From: Enoplolaimus lenunculus
Taxonomy: Eukaryota; Nematoda; Enoplea; Enoplida; Thoracostomopsidae
DNA length: 64,000 nucleotides
NCBI GenBank assembly: GCA_030248215.1
Contig: JASANG010001001.1
Location: forward strand, 94,716 to 158,715
Direction: 5' to 3'
The position numbers were made by a program, and so were the translations under genes. Shown piece after piece: positions 23,101 to 34,862 of this stretch (its first letter is position 1; each line of letters begins with the position of its first letter). The notes under the pieces are model-generated. The model was not told the DNA's origin. It saw only the letters and a list, made by a program, of their open reading frames with translations, and made no database searches.

Positions 23101-24860
23101 ATAACCAGTGAAAGAATTTAAGAAGTCCTAATTTAAGTTTAACTAATTCAGCTAATATGCAAATTAGTTATTAGCTAACTATTCGTTGATCGGTTTTATA
23201 GATTTATAAACAATTTATTCCGATTCTTCGCACCCGAAAACCATTCAGTTATAACCCTCATAACTAGTGAAATAATTTAAAAAGTCTTAATTTAGGCGTA
23301 TAATATATAATACATATTAGAGATGTCCCGGGGCCAGAGGGTGCTGGGGCCGGAGCCATGCGATATCATAGATGATACCAGAAAAACAATGCCCCTTGGA
23401 ACAATTTAGCGAGAATCCGAACGCAGCACAGGAAGTTTATTACATTACTATAGGCAAAATGTCGCGTGACGATATGTCTAATAAATGCATTAACTAGCTT
23501 TACAACATGGGAGTATCAACAAAGTGTCGCGTGATGCGATATGATAAGAACGGTACTGTACTACCAGATACATGCTTACGTAAAAGGTACATAACATTTG
23601 AAGTTTAATTTATTTTGCTGGTCCGGCACAACTATAATAAAACAAAATTATCACATAAGCGATGATTATAATCCGGTATATACGTACCTGATGAAACTGG
23701 TCTGACGCGAACAACAGTAATATCCATAATCGGTCTTTACCTGGTGGTGCCCGAAAAAATTTTGGGGAACACGACCTTTTTACAATTTTTGGAATATTGA
23801 GAGAGACAGAATTTCCCCTGTTACCCTAACCCCTGCGTACCGCCCTTTATGTAGGTTTCTGACTTTCTTTCCAGTTTATTTAACCCAATCGACAAAGTTA
23901 TTATTGCAGGGTTTTTCGTTGCAACTCATTCGAAAATTTGCTCACTCAATCTTGCAATGCCTCGATTGTCTTCATAAGAATCGTCTTATTCACGCAGATC
24001 TGAAGCCTGAAAACATACTGTTGAAGCAACCTGGACGATCAGGCATCAAAGTAATCGATTTTGGCTCAAGTTGTCACGAAGATCAACGCATTTACACATA
24101 CATTCAGTCGCGTTTTTATCGCGCACCAGAAGTCATTATTGGCGCTAAATATTCAATGGCAATCGATATGTGGAGTTTCGGTTGCATTCTCGCCGAACTG
24201 TTCACCGGTTACCCATTGTTACCGGGCGAAGACGAAGGCGACCAGCTTGCGCTCATTATGGAACTGCTTGGCCTACCGCCCAAAAAAGTTCAAGATCTCG
24301 GTTCGCGTACACGCAATTTCATTTCGTCAAAAGGCATTCCGCGCTATTGTACTGTTCAAACGTTACCCGACGGTACAACCCTATTGTCCGGTGGTCGGTC
24401 ACGCCGTGGGAAGCTACGCGGCCCACCGGGTACACGCGAGTGGCGTACTGCGCTGAAAGGCTGTGACGACGACTGGTTCATCGATTTTTTGAAACGATGT
24501 CTCGACTGGGATCCAGAAAGCCGGATGACACCACCGCAAGCACTACGACACAGTTGGCTACGTCGTCGACACCTGCCCAAGACGCCCCAATTGCCGAATA
24601 GTGCAAGTGTTAGCGCAACCCCGGATCAACAACAACAACATCAGCAACACCAACCTCCGCATCATATCAATAATAATAATGTTGTTGCCACTCAACATTC
24701 GTCAAAGTCGAGTGCTAGTAGCAGTGTTGTTGCAAATGCTTTCGCCGCCGCTGTGCCGGTTTCTGGACCGCCGTACGGCGTCGCGCAAGCAAATGCAATT
24801 GCAGCGTCAACGGGGAACGCAAATTTTCGAACGACAACTAAGTTGCCACCAATTAACTGA
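20187..24860 (+). CDS. DYRK2: DYRK2-class dual-specificity kinase (nematode MBK-2 type)
   Basis: Three exons join in phase 0: 20187(?)-21545, 22518-22793 and 23910-24860, giving 861 aa from the Met at 20187. An Asn/Ser/Gly-rich N-terminus holds an (AAT)n-coded poly-Asn run. The conserved DYRK N-terminal domain follows ([35 protein letters not shown]), then the kinase domain from about 447: glycine loop GKGSFG, Lys478 in VALKLV, catalytic HADLKPEN (573-580), DFG at 595, and activation-loop [10 protein letters not shown] with Tyr609 as the expected autophosphorylated residue. The catalytic motif has Ala574 where class II DYRKs usually have Cys. The tail is Gln/His/Asn-rich. Such kinases are cytosolic or nuclear and prime substrates for other kinases or for degradation. 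The 5' end is uncertain: the first ~120 codons look poor, and a start at 20553 or an upstream splice into this exon is possible. Confidence 0.93.
21546..22517. other. DYRK intron 1 with CCGGATAT-type repeat debris
   Basis: 972-bp intron with GTGAGT donor. It contains 'cgaccggatattaattttatcg', matching the left end of the element at 30611-30924, plus further 'tatccggtataaacctac' words, so a decayed relative lies here. Confidence 0.6.
22983..23318. mobile_element. Fragment of the 681-1402 tandem-repeat element in DYRK intron 2
   Basis: About two units with 'gctaatatgcaaattag', 'gatttataaacaatttattc', 'cttcgcacccgaaaacc' and 'aactagtgaaataattt'. No inverted end is visible. The intron is otherwise AT-rich. 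Confidence 0.6.
23319..23595. mobile_element. Possible hAT-type remnant, 'gatgtcccggggcc' family
   Basis: Blocks such as 'tcgcgtgacgatatg', 'aagaacggtaccgta'-like and 'catgcttacgtaaaaggtac' recur at 42530-42797, where they end in 'gaacatccctagc'. The ends here are unclear. Confidence 0.4.
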
Positions 24861-25886
24861 CCCAGGGCAACAGGTTGCCGGTGCTGCCCTAACTATTCTC
24901 TCACCTATCGCCCTAACATTACTTATCCGTTATCACAACTCAAAACTCGGGCAAGTTGCTAGGTTTTTGGCTCATGTCGCGTATCTACGTATTAGGCTTA
25001 CCTAGGTATCCTTCAGTGCTTATTTGCTGCCGATAATTACCAAAGGTTACATGTTGTTGTGTGGTGGTTCATGTGTATGGGTTTGTTCTAATAACGTTAC
25101 TTCGGCATATAATGTAACACAATGAAATCAATTGATTGGAGACGCAGCGCCGCACGCCAACAGTCAGAATGGCTTTAAAAGCAAAATTTGTTTATTACAT
25201 GAGCGCTAGGTTGGTCGCACGTATACTGTTTGTCAAGGGTGCTAGATATCATTATGAAACCTACTGATTGAACATATATTATTTTCACAATGCCGCTAAT
25301 TTAGCCATACGTACGTATGACCACTGTTTGGCATTTACGAAAAGAAAACATCGCATGCAGCGTTGTTTGCCAGCATCTGGTTTTGTATTGAAATAATGAT
25401 TGGCACGTTTCGTTTTTGTTTGCCAGCATCTGGTTTTGTATTGAAATCATTATTGGCACGTTTTAGTATTTTGTTTATATATCTGCTTTATCACAAATTG
25501 TCTATTTGAGTGCATGTGTTCGGTAATGTGCGTACGTTTTACGGCATGTTTTCAATGTGTATGTTCGTATAATATTTTGACTTGTGCATTTATGTATGCG
25601 TAATTGCTTGTTGCAGCCGGATATCTGATAAGCGCCTGACGTTTGCACTTTGCAGTATATTTGCTTTATAGCAATGCAAATGTGATGAACGTAGTTATTC
25701 TAAGAAAAAACTTAGTTTTTAATATACAGCGTCTGCTACATAGTTATTTTTTGCAACGTAGATGAGGTACCGTAAATTTGATTGAACAAAGTCTGTTACG
25801 AAATAGGAAAATCTTTAGGCGGTTAAAAAGGAATCCCGAGTAGTATGTGCTTTTTGATAATTTTTCGTAAATTATATTCTCGGCGT
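24861..25886. other. 3' flank of the DYRK gene
   Basis: A 40-bp direct repeat ('tgccagcatctggttttgta' at about 25369 and 25421) is visible. No credible coding sequence seen. Confidence 0.45.
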
Positions 25887-26130
25887 ATATATGTCGTAGG
25901 CCAATCTCATATTCAGGCTAGTTACTAATTGGCTTAGGCCAATCTGCTATTTTATCTAATAGCAGCGTGGTCTGGGCTAAACTGCTATTGAGCTTATGGA
26001 CCAATCAAATTTGATTATTTGGACAGACGCAATACTGTTAACCAATCAGCGTTGGTATTACATCACTGTTGTTTTGAAAAATCTCACAATCGCAAATTGG
26101 CCTGAATAGCAGATTGGCCTAGGACATATA
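25887..26130. mobile_element. MITE with TATATGTCGTAGGCC ends
   Basis: Inverted ends TATATGTCGTAGGCCAATCT and GATTGGCCTAGGACATATA, about 244 bp. Subterminal 'aatctgctatt'/'aatagcagatt' words extend the inverted symmetry. The end word TGTCGTAG is shared with 28479-28879. Confidence 0.75.
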
Positions 26131-27712
26131 TCAATACATTTTGCGTTTTATTCAATGATATTATTTTTGTCTAAACTTATAACTCTATGTACATATTGAC
26201 ATTGATGAGGCGTCACGATATGACTTGTTTTAGCTGTATACGTACGTACATGCAAACGTAAATATATGTATATAAATCTTTATAGTAGTGATTTTTGCAA
26301 CTTGTTTACGTGTAGGTATGCCTCGCCAGTGATATTTAAATCAATTTGAAATTCACACGTATTCTCAACTTAATTGTAACCTCTAGCAATCTCGTTACGT
26401 TTGACAGGGCTGTTTCGATTTTTTGTAAATTTTGGTTAGTAATTAGTCGGTAGTTGTGAAGTGTGGTGATGTAAAAAATAAAATGACAAACTTCATGTCT
26501 GATTAGTGGTTCTTCATTTGGCATATGATAATTTAAAAGCATTGCAGATTCTGTGTAAAATCAGTATGGAAAAACACTTTGTGTTTTTATCGATGAGTAG
26601 ACATTAAGTTTATTATGTGGATTTTTTTATTATGTAAGGAACAGTAATAAAACGCCAGCAGATACAGTAACGCGGTCGGAAAACACTTAGGTATTGGCAC
26701 AATAAGTACAGTAAGCGGATATGAACTTAAAAGCTTATAACTAATGTGTAAGGATTCGGTTAATTGAGATATCTGTAGGTATCTTGCTGAGCTGAATACA
26801 CGAATAAACTGTAAATGTGTATAAAACAAAGATCTTGACTAATATGCCGAAGTCTGGCTACATACATATATATCGGAAGGAAAAGGTTGAAGGGCGGTTT
26901 CTTGGAATTAGTTTATGTAGCTCACGCAACGGCAAAGTAAGAAGAGTCAACAGAACAAGAGGGAGAAACTTAATAATCATTCGTAACGTATTTCTAACCG
27001 TTGTAGTATTAAGGTTATTTTGGAATACTGATTGAGTATTTAGACTGCAATATATATCTGATCCATTTTGTTGTTAAAATCTTATACGTACGTATTTGGC
27101 ATCCCAACAGCACAACAAAACTACTGCATTTTCGAAGAATCTTGTTTCTCAGTGTATCAGTAAAATTGTAGTTGCGTGTATAGTTGTAGGAAATTTTGGT
27201 TGTTCTGTTAAACACGCGCTGTTTGTTATTTAGTTATGTCTGAAGGTCAAATATCGCGTATAGACTTGGGATATATATGTAAATTTTTGCAGGATATTAA
27301 ATTTGATACTTGCTCTATACGAAGTATGGACACTGCATGATTCGTGATGCCGAAGTAGCATATATATTTTTTAACTTTCAATGACAGCGCAGCGCAGTCG
27401 CTTATAGCATATCGTACGACAGGTTACTGATATACTTATATACGTACATACGTAATACTTATAGGTATATATGTTATTTATTTGTGAATGAAAACTGGAA
27501 GTGTACGTTAGATATATGTAACTACATTCCATGGGGCCGCGACACCACTGTGTGAGGTGAGCAAAACTCCTCAGTTATGATTGCGTAGCTGTCAATGGTT
27601 TTGCTGCATGAATATTCAGATATGAAGACGTGTCCCAAAGTTAAAATTCGTACATATGTATTGTTTTGGACTCGAGTCGGCGTGCAAGATATTGGCTGTT
27701 TTTATGTTTTAG
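26131..27712. other. Intergenic, no gene seen
   Basis: AT-rich (dense tata/gtacgta words). Short open frames here lack coding character or splice context. Confidence 0.4.
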
Positions 27713-27840
27713 CACGAAAGATTTAAATTGGCAACATGTCAATAAATTAGGATGTACTTTGATTGATTGCATTGCAGCCAGAATTGGTGAACGATACAGA
27801 AACACATCGCAGAATGTTGTGTTATTGTACAATACAAACT
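27713..27840 (+). CDS. Orphan internal exon candidate
   Basis: An acceptor (tttttatgttttag) precedes 128 nt that stay open in one frame (about 42 codons, including DLNWQHVNKLGCTLIDCIAARIG), and GTGAGG follows as donor. The composition looks coding, but I do not recognise the protein. Its exit phase (1) does not fit the next + strand candidate at 29322 (entry phase 2) without a further exon, so it may belong to another gene or be a chance ORF. Confidence 0.3.
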
Positions 27841-27849
27841 GTGAGGGGC

Positions 27850-28166
27850 CGAGCGTTGAATTTCTTTGCAGGAACCGGAATTTGAAGTAGTTTTCGTCAC
27901 CGAATTACTGTTGGACTTTTAGAAAAATTGCCAAAAATGGTTTGAGCGAATTTTCAGCTATTTCATCATCAACTTTTCACGAAAACCCTTTAGAAACAGA
28001 TTATTAACAAAATTGAAGTAATTGCAAAAACTGTGATGCCGATAATTTGCCACAAATCCGCTAAAATTCCGGTTCCCACATCTTTGAACGCAGAAATAGG
28101 AACAGGAACAACAATTGAATTTTTGAAAAGGATTCCGGCCGGAACAGAAATTTAGATTGAACCCTG
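27850..28166 (-). mobile_element. Decayed CAGGGTG-family element
   Basis: On the - strand it starts CAGGGTTCAATCTAAATTTC and has several CCGGAA/TTCCGG words. The other end ('gcaggaaccggaatttga') is eroded. Confidence 0.45.
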
Positions 28167-28478
28167 TTGATTGGTATAGCGTTATTCACGGTATGGCTCA
28201 ATTGCTTTCGTAGCTATGAGAATAAGATGTTTTACGAAGGAATACAGTTATAAAATAAATGGGTACGTTCGATGGATAACATTCCTCTGTATTTGCTGAT
28301 ATTATTTAGTTTCAGTTTTCAGCTCGGCTTCTGCAGGTTTGGCCGATCTGTGGGCCCAGTATTTTCACCTCCGGATGTTACCTACATAGCTCACTTGCTA
28401 GTTATAATGATTTCAGTGGTGCTGTTAATAAATTTCTTCATAAGCATCATACAATTGTATATATCATTTTAGAATATA

Positions 28479-28879
28479 TATGTCGTAGCCCAAGCCGTAA
28501 TTCGGCTCAATTCCGAATTGGGCTAGCACAGCGCAGAATTACGACTTGGGCTAGCCCATGGCGTAATTCTTTCTTTGCTACAAGTTCACGCATTGTGATT
28601 GGTTACTGCCCAAGTACTCTTTTCTGATTAGCTAAGTAATCACTTATGGGTGTGCCGCTGAGACACTCCTAAAAACCCAAGCCGACAGTAACCAATCAAA
28701 TCCCAAGTTTTGGACTAGTCCAAAGTAGAATCAAGCTGGATTACGGCTATTAGGTAACCAATCAGAAAACGCACAGCTTTATCAGATATGATTCCGCGTT
28801 GGGTTGGCCCAAGTCGTAATTCCGCTTTACACTAACCCACTTCGGAATTGGGCTGAATTACGGTTTGGGCTACGACATA
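28479..28879. mobile_element. MITE with ATGTCGTAGCCCAAG ends
   Basis: About 400 bp with inverted ends ATGTCGTAGCCCAAGCCGTA and TACGGTTTGGGCTACGACAT. The subterminal arms 'attcggctcaattccgaatt' and 'cttcggaattgggctgaatt' extend the symmetry to about 60 bp, so the whole unit could fold into a hairpin. No coding sequence. Confidence 0.8.
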
Positions 28880-28883
28880 ACTG

Positions 28884-29104
28884 CAGGGTGCAAACGAAAT
28901 TACAATTACAATTCAAATCCAGTTCCTAATTTGCTTGTGGGTGTAATCGGAATCGTAACCGTAATTTTTGATCGTTTCTAACATGTATTCTTGCGCCTAT
29001 ATATACTAATTACACAAAATAAAACTTATGTGAAAATTACATGTTCTGATAAAAAAGTACCGTTCCAATTACGGTATAATTCAGTTCCGTTTTGTTGAAC
29101 CCTG
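28884..29104. mobile_element. CAGGGTG-family MITE, short form, abutting another MITE
   Basis: Starts CAGGGTGCAAACGAAATT four bases after the preceding MITE and ends TTTTGTTGAACCCTG. The target duplication is not clear. Confidence 0.6.
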
Positions 29105-29321
29105 ATATTCTGTCGGAGAAGTACATACCAAATGAAGTTTACATACGTACGTATGTTATACAATTTGCGTTTTTGCGCTTGCTTAGTCTGTAGTAGGCGG
29201 ATGTGGTTTTATTTTTATATACTATAACTTTTATCGTTCGTGCTGGTGTTGCAAATTCAAATTTACGATCTCAAACGAATATATAACAGTCGAACATTTT
29301 ACCATTGAACTTCTTTCGCAG

Positions 29322-29550
29322 CCTAACAATTCGAACGGATGTTTGTTGTGTTGTCAACAGTAAAAACTTCATAAAAACTACTCGACACCAATCACAAAGA
29401 TGGGTTTTTGTTGGCCGTAAATACCTCCGCATGGCTATGACAGTTTGCATTGGTGCGCAAAAAAACTCAATTGTAAGTTTGGCTGAAATTATTTTTGGTA
29501 AAACAAGATTAAAATTCAACTTTCAGGATCTGCATGCAAATCGTACGTAA
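29322..29550 (+). CDS. 3'-terminal exon pair of an unidentified gene (candidate)
   Basis: The acceptor ttctttcgcag at 29311-29321 opens a 151-nt exon (29322-29472) ending at a strong GTAAGT donor. A 54-bp intron ends in caactttcag, and a 24-nt exon (29527-29550) ends with TAA. The join is phase 0 and yields about 57 residues, including RWVFVGRKYLRMAMTVCI and ending NSIDLHANRT. Donor, acceptor, phase and short intron size agree with the other genes here. I do not recognise the family, and the upstream exons were not found. Confidence 0.45.
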
Positions 29551-30169
29551 TGATTAGTATTTTGCCATCGTGTATTATGTATATGTATGCGAGAAGCATT
29601 TATGTACATACCGAATACACGCTTTATTTTTTATATGTTATGATTAAAAATGATACTGCTACACTTCGGTATATTTTCACTACTTTTAATATAATTTTGC
29701 CTGTTCATAATGTGTGTATGCTTATTGTAATTGTAAGGTCTGGTGGATTATTAACGTAATGTGGTGATGTCATCCGACGCATCAGATCAGAAGCTGATTA
29801 GTCGAGTATATCATTTTTACTCGTGTTAAGGTTTATAAGGATGCTTCGTTAGATTTTAAAGCACGGGTTCGTAATTGTATACTTGTATATTTCGCAGTTT
29901 ACCCCAGTAAATCATGTGCTTGCGATTTTGGAAAATTTTCCACCTGTTCCGGTCGTGTTCACATTCGGAAAGATTATGTGCAAATGCTAGGAAATTTTAA
30001 AATTTTAGGATAACTTAGGTTTCGGGTCAGTGTACAAGAGCGTTGATTTATTTTCTACATCATCAATGAGTTTTAACTGCTTCGCGTTTCATTTTCACAC
30101 AACATTAAAAATTTATTTATATAAGTTACATACTTGAACTCAAATAAAGGACTAGAGTATGCTTATGGC
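29551..30169. other. Intergenic, no gene seen
   Basis: AT-rich, no repeat or exon recognised. The last 8 bp are the left target duplication of the next element. Confidence 0.45.
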
Positions 30170-30548
30170 CAGGGTGCAACCGGAATTCCGGTTCCGGCAT
30201 TTTTTCACCTTCCGGTTCCGGTTCCGGTAAATTTTTACCGGATTTAAAAATTCCGGTATTATAATTTGGCCGTTTTCTTAACATTGCTAATTTTTAAGAA
30301 TCTCTTTTGAAAGCCACTTGTACTCCGAATATAAGCCATTGATGGTGGATTTCACTTCAGTCGATGATGAAAATCTAAAATACAACAAATAAAATAAATA
30401 CCTATGTTCGACTAAGGTTATTTCACAAATAATAGAGCAAAAAATAAGATTAAAATGAAATTTTTGGTGAAATGCATTTTTCATTTTCCGGTTCCGGTAA
30501 AATTTTCAAATTCCGGTTCCGGTAAATTGTAATTCCGGTTGCACCCTG
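30170..30548 (-). mobile_element. hAT-type MITE, CAGGGTG family, young copy
   Basis: Starts CAGGGTGCAACCGGAATTCC and ends AATTCCGGTTGCACCCTG. It is flanked by an exact 8-bp duplication CTTATGGC (30162-30169 and 30549-30556). It is the reverse orientation of 16657-17011 and 44625-45007 and nearly the same sequence. Confidence 0.9.
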
Positions 30549-30610
30549 CTTATGGCCTTTTCTTATATGTATACTGTCATTTGTTTATATTTCTTATACT
30601 TACGTATATT

Positions 30611-30924
30611 TAGAGATCGACCGGATATTAATTTTACCGGATACCGGAGCCGGATGTTAACCGGATATAAGATATAAATTTGTGCACTGTTGGAAGTATT
30701 TCAGTCGTGCAAAAATATATATTTATGGGTTTAAGATTAATTTTTGGCTTGGATTTTCCATTCCATGTCAGTGATTTCGACGTGCAAAAATCAGTTTAAG
30801 AGGTTTATGAGAATTTGGAACCCCAACCTCAAATATCCGGCAGATTTATACCGGAACTGGATACGGATGTCCATCTTTGCCGGATATAACCTCTGAACTG
30901 GATATCTGGTCGATACATCCCTAG
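30611..30924. mobile_element. hAT-type MITE with GAGATCGACCGGATAT ends
   Basis: Left end TAGAGATCGACCGGATATTA; right end ATATCTGGTCGATACATCCCTA less one base at most. Internal CCGGATA/TATCCGG words. A decayed relative lies in DYRK intron 1 near 21850. No clear target duplication. Confidence 0.65.
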
Positions 30925-33399
30925 TGAGGATATTTCGTTGTTTTATTATTTACTTGAAATGAAATAATTTTTTGTGAATAACATTTGTCGCTTCGCATTG
31001 CATACTAACCAATAATATTGTACACACTGAGCTCCTAGAATATAGATGGAAACAGAAGTTTTGTATCTTTAAAAAAAATAAGATCATGTTCAGTTTTTAA
31101 GTTACAAAAATTCTGGGACCGGGTTTGCATTCTAAAAGTTACAGGTCCGGGCTTTTCTTCGAGAAAAATCTGGGTCCGGGTATTTATTTTTAAACGTTGC
31201 TACTCTACTACGCGTTTTTCTTACTGCTCTTTGTATTATGTTTAAGTGAATTAACATAGGCTAGCGTATTGTTGATATTTTTAGAATTAACAAATTTCGG
31301 TGCACCTGCTCCTGCTGCATTATTAGCTAAGCTATTTTTGAGCCTTTAACGCACATGGACATTGCTGCTTGCAGTGTTGGTTGATAGAGAAACAAACTTT
31401 ATAAATCGTCTGGGTTACAGGTAAACCTTAGGCACGGAGCTGCAAAACAGAACTTAATTATATGGGATTCGGGACAGGAAATTTATACCGGAATTGGAAC
31501 TGGAAATTTTCAGAGGCCCAGAGCATACTGTTTTTACAGAGCGAGTCTTATGATATATGTTTTTGTGTATTTTACTGCAACCGGATGTAGCATCTAAACT
31601 TGCGCACTGTTTGAAATATTTGAGTGAACTTTTTGACTTGCACAGAGATGCAATCGCAGCAAGATGTGAAAACACGTAATCGTAAAAATCAAATATCAGT
31701 ATGTGAAATTTGAGGCCACAGCCGTAAATATTCGATATCCGGTAGGTTTATACCAAACACGTATGCTAAATTGTATTGGGGGCGCGACAACCAAGTTAAA
31801 AATAGAAAAATGCTGGAAGACTACGAAATAATGTATAGGTATATCTGGGGTCGTACCTCCTTTTATATACAATTTATATTTTGTAAAATAATTCTGTAGG
31901 TTGCAATGAAACATAAATTATAGCGTAAAACCAATAAATAAAAAATACGTACGCGTGCATGCCTATAAATTATTGGTAGTTCCTGGTTCACCCAGTGTGT
32001 AGCTTTTTGTACCAGTGTTTACTTGCTTAAATAATATAACTACTTAATACATACCACCCTGTGGATACCATGTCTCCTCTAGCTACCCAGACAGCGATAA
32101 ACTCGCGACAAGCAAATAATAATTTTAGCCAGGACCCATTGTATACGTGCGTAAGAGTATACGTATGTATATTGATGAACAATGCATCTATACCTACATA
32201 TATATTTATATATATGCATACATAGTATAACGTGTGTATTTTATCATCATATGCCATGTTTTACCTGCGCTTTTGTGCACATTGGGCATGATTTCGTTGT
32301 TTGCCCGCGAGCTCGACCTCGTCATTTTAACCCAAGCCATGAGCTAGTGTTGTGACAACCGAATTGATTATTTTTTGCCTAAATAATGTGTTTTTCTTAA
32401 AACAATTCGTGCTGTGTTGCTGTTATAGTTTATATAATATGTCCAATGCTGACGCCGCCACTATTTTTGTTTTATGAGTTGCAATTTGTACGATACCGTG
32501 CGCGACGCGTTTTATATAATAATAATAATGCTATGTATATATTATTCGTTTGATGTTGTATTGTGAAATCTATTGTTTATCTGTGCAATTATGGCACCAC
32601 TTTTGTTTGTATGCTATAAACATGTCTGTATTCTGTGAACATGACATTGACATGCGTATATATTATTTTAGCAAACAAGAAAATAAGTTGGTTTAGAAAT
32701 GCGTGTCATGTCCTGAAACGCGTTTATACCAGTTGGTAACTGTGTCTTTCAAAAAGCCAGTAAATTCGAATGTTTTATTACATTAATGATTCGGTGGTCA
32801 GGCGTTGAATTTCCAATGTAAAATATGTGGTTGGATGCGCTTTCCTTACCAACAGCTAGCTACCAAAACGAAAAAATTGTATTTTTGCGCAATTTTCTGT
32901 TAACATCACGCATAACTATAGAAGTTGTGCTGGCTCTTTACTTTTAAAGTTATGCAGTATTTTGAAGACAGGTTTGCCATTGCAAAGATTTGATGAAATT
33001 AACCAGTTTGAGCGGTGTGCTTATATAAATTTGTATACTTAGGTATATGTTTGATGTGTTCAGTTAACGTCAACGTGTTGTGTCCATTTTTATGTTTTAA
33101 GTTATTGGATTTTCAGTAAATGTTTGGCGTCTCGTTCGCCAGTGTTTAATTTTTGAGCGCTTGGTCAGCATATAACTCGCCAAATAAACGTGTTATTCTG
33201 TTAGAATAAATGCCAACAGTATGTAACGGAAAATATATAATGCCGGAAACGGAATGGGAATGTAAAAATACCGAATACAGTACAAGATTTGGATACTGCA
33301 AAACAACTGTTACAGAAAAAGTAACCGAAACTTGAGTTTGGGTTTCTCAACATCAATTTTCCTTTCTTTAGGTTCAAAATTAGGCGTTTACGCGTACTT
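30925..33399. other. Intergenic, repeat debris
   Basis: Degenerate 'ctgggtccgggtattta' words (31090-31200), 'ggtttataccgg'-like words (31470-31760), and AT-rich sequence. No exon recognised. Confidence 0.4.
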
Positions 33400-34445
33400 T
33401 AGGCTCTAACATATACTTAGATACAGACTTAGAGGTGCCTAAGCTTAGATACAGACTTAAAGTGCCTGAAATTCTTGAAGTTATTCGAAGATAATGAGCT
33501 ACCACTTCCGCTGTTATGACATATAATGACGGCGATAAGGGACACCCTTGTCGAATTCCACGGAAAACATGAAAAAATTCTGACTTAAAACCATTAACTA
33601 TAACAGATGATCTTGTAAATCCGGGTTTATAAATACATTTGATCATGTTTAAAAAGTTTTCGCCAAAATTCATGACCCTAAGTCTCAAAAATAAATGACC
33701 ACTCGACCAAATCAAAAGCGGCTTTGTGATCAACTGATAGCAGCAACGCCTTTGCGTTGCTTTCATTGGCATAATGAATAACAGACATGACATGTGCAAC
33801 ACTGTCTTGGATAATTCTGTCGGGAACCGAGCTTGTCTGATCCGGGTGGACTAAAGATTTCATGACCGATTCTAATCTTTTTGCCAAAACTTTCGTAAAA
33901 ATCTTATAATCTATATTCAGTAACGTAATTGGCCGCCAATTATCGCGACACGTTTTCCTTCCATTCCCTTTATATAATAGGGTAATAACACCATCATATG
34001 CGGAGGAATTGAGCTTAAGATCATCCAAGAACGCGTTATACATTTTACACAAAAATTCAGATAATATTCCACAAAACAGCCAATAGAATTCAACAGGAAT
34101 ACCATCGTATCCCGGCGTCTTTTTACCCTGCATAGATTTAATAGCGCTCGCTATTTCAACTGACGTAATGGGTCCCTCTAAAGTATTTTTTTCCACCTCA
34201 CTCAACTTGGAAAGACCATTTTGTGCCAGAAAAAAAGTGAGATCTTCTCCGCTTATCAATTCCGATCTGAATACGTTGGAATACTGCTCAGTAATTTCAC
34301 CTAGAACTGCATCTGAGTCTGTTACTAGCGTGCCATCAGCTTAGATACACTCTTAGACGTGCCTTAGCCTAATTGGCTTAGGCTTTGACTTAGCATACAG
34401 CTTTGTGTTAGCCTTAGGATTAGGCTTTACACTTGAATTAGTTCA
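33400..34445. repeat. TTAGGC-rich repeat split by a LINE fragment
   Basis: 'cttagatacagacttagaggtgcctaa'-type sequence lies on both sides (33400-33470 and 34341-34445) of the reverse-transcriptase fragment, with GCCTAA/TTAGGC words. It reads as one TTAGGC-rich unit interrupted by the LINE piece. Confidence 0.5.
33466..34342 (-). mobile_element. LINE reverse-transcriptase fragment (L1/Tx1-like)
   Basis: On the - strand, from 34342 to about 33690, the frame reads through RT hallmarks: GPITSVEIASAIKSM, KTPGYDGIPVEFY, NWRPITLLNIDYKI, LAKRLESV, HPDQTSSVPDR and LLSVDHKAAFDLVEW. A shift near 33690 moves the reading to another frame, which carries FKSEFF..GIRQGCPLSP down to about 33470. The catalytic YADD region, the endonuclease and the 3' end are absent. 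It is a dead internal piece of about 880 bp. Confidence 0.85.
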
Positions 34446-34572
34446 GGACACGTTTAGTCTTTATATCGGAAATAATGCCGATTTAACTCCTCAACCTCCC
34501 CTGATGACTTCAATTAAATTTCAATTTTTTAAGACTTGAATTATAGTTTTACGGTAGTGACACGAATAAAGG

Positions 34573-34862
34573 AGGGTCCCTAGTTCCAATCAATAGGAAT
34601 CCGTATCCCTAATAAGAATACGTAAGCGAATTGAGTCCGTAAACAAAAATAAGGGTTCATAGTAGTCAATTATACCTTAAATTGTAGTGCATAAAGGACT
34701 CCAGGACCAAATAATGTTGAGTTCAAAACTTTAAACCACACTTAAGTTTTGAAGGTACATTCCTAAGTATAAACCTTTCATTATCGCTCAAGCTATTGAT
34801 ACAAACAAACGTTTATACAACGAATAGTTGCCATACCGGTTATATATCAGTAACGAAGGGCA
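34573..34862 (+). repeat. Dispersed ~290-bp repeat, copy A
   Basis: Matches 59875-60155 in the same orientation, with shared blocks 'aaattgtagtgc', 'gactccag.accaaat', 'cattatcgctca' and 'tatatatcagtaacgaagg'. Family unknown. Confidence 0.6.
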
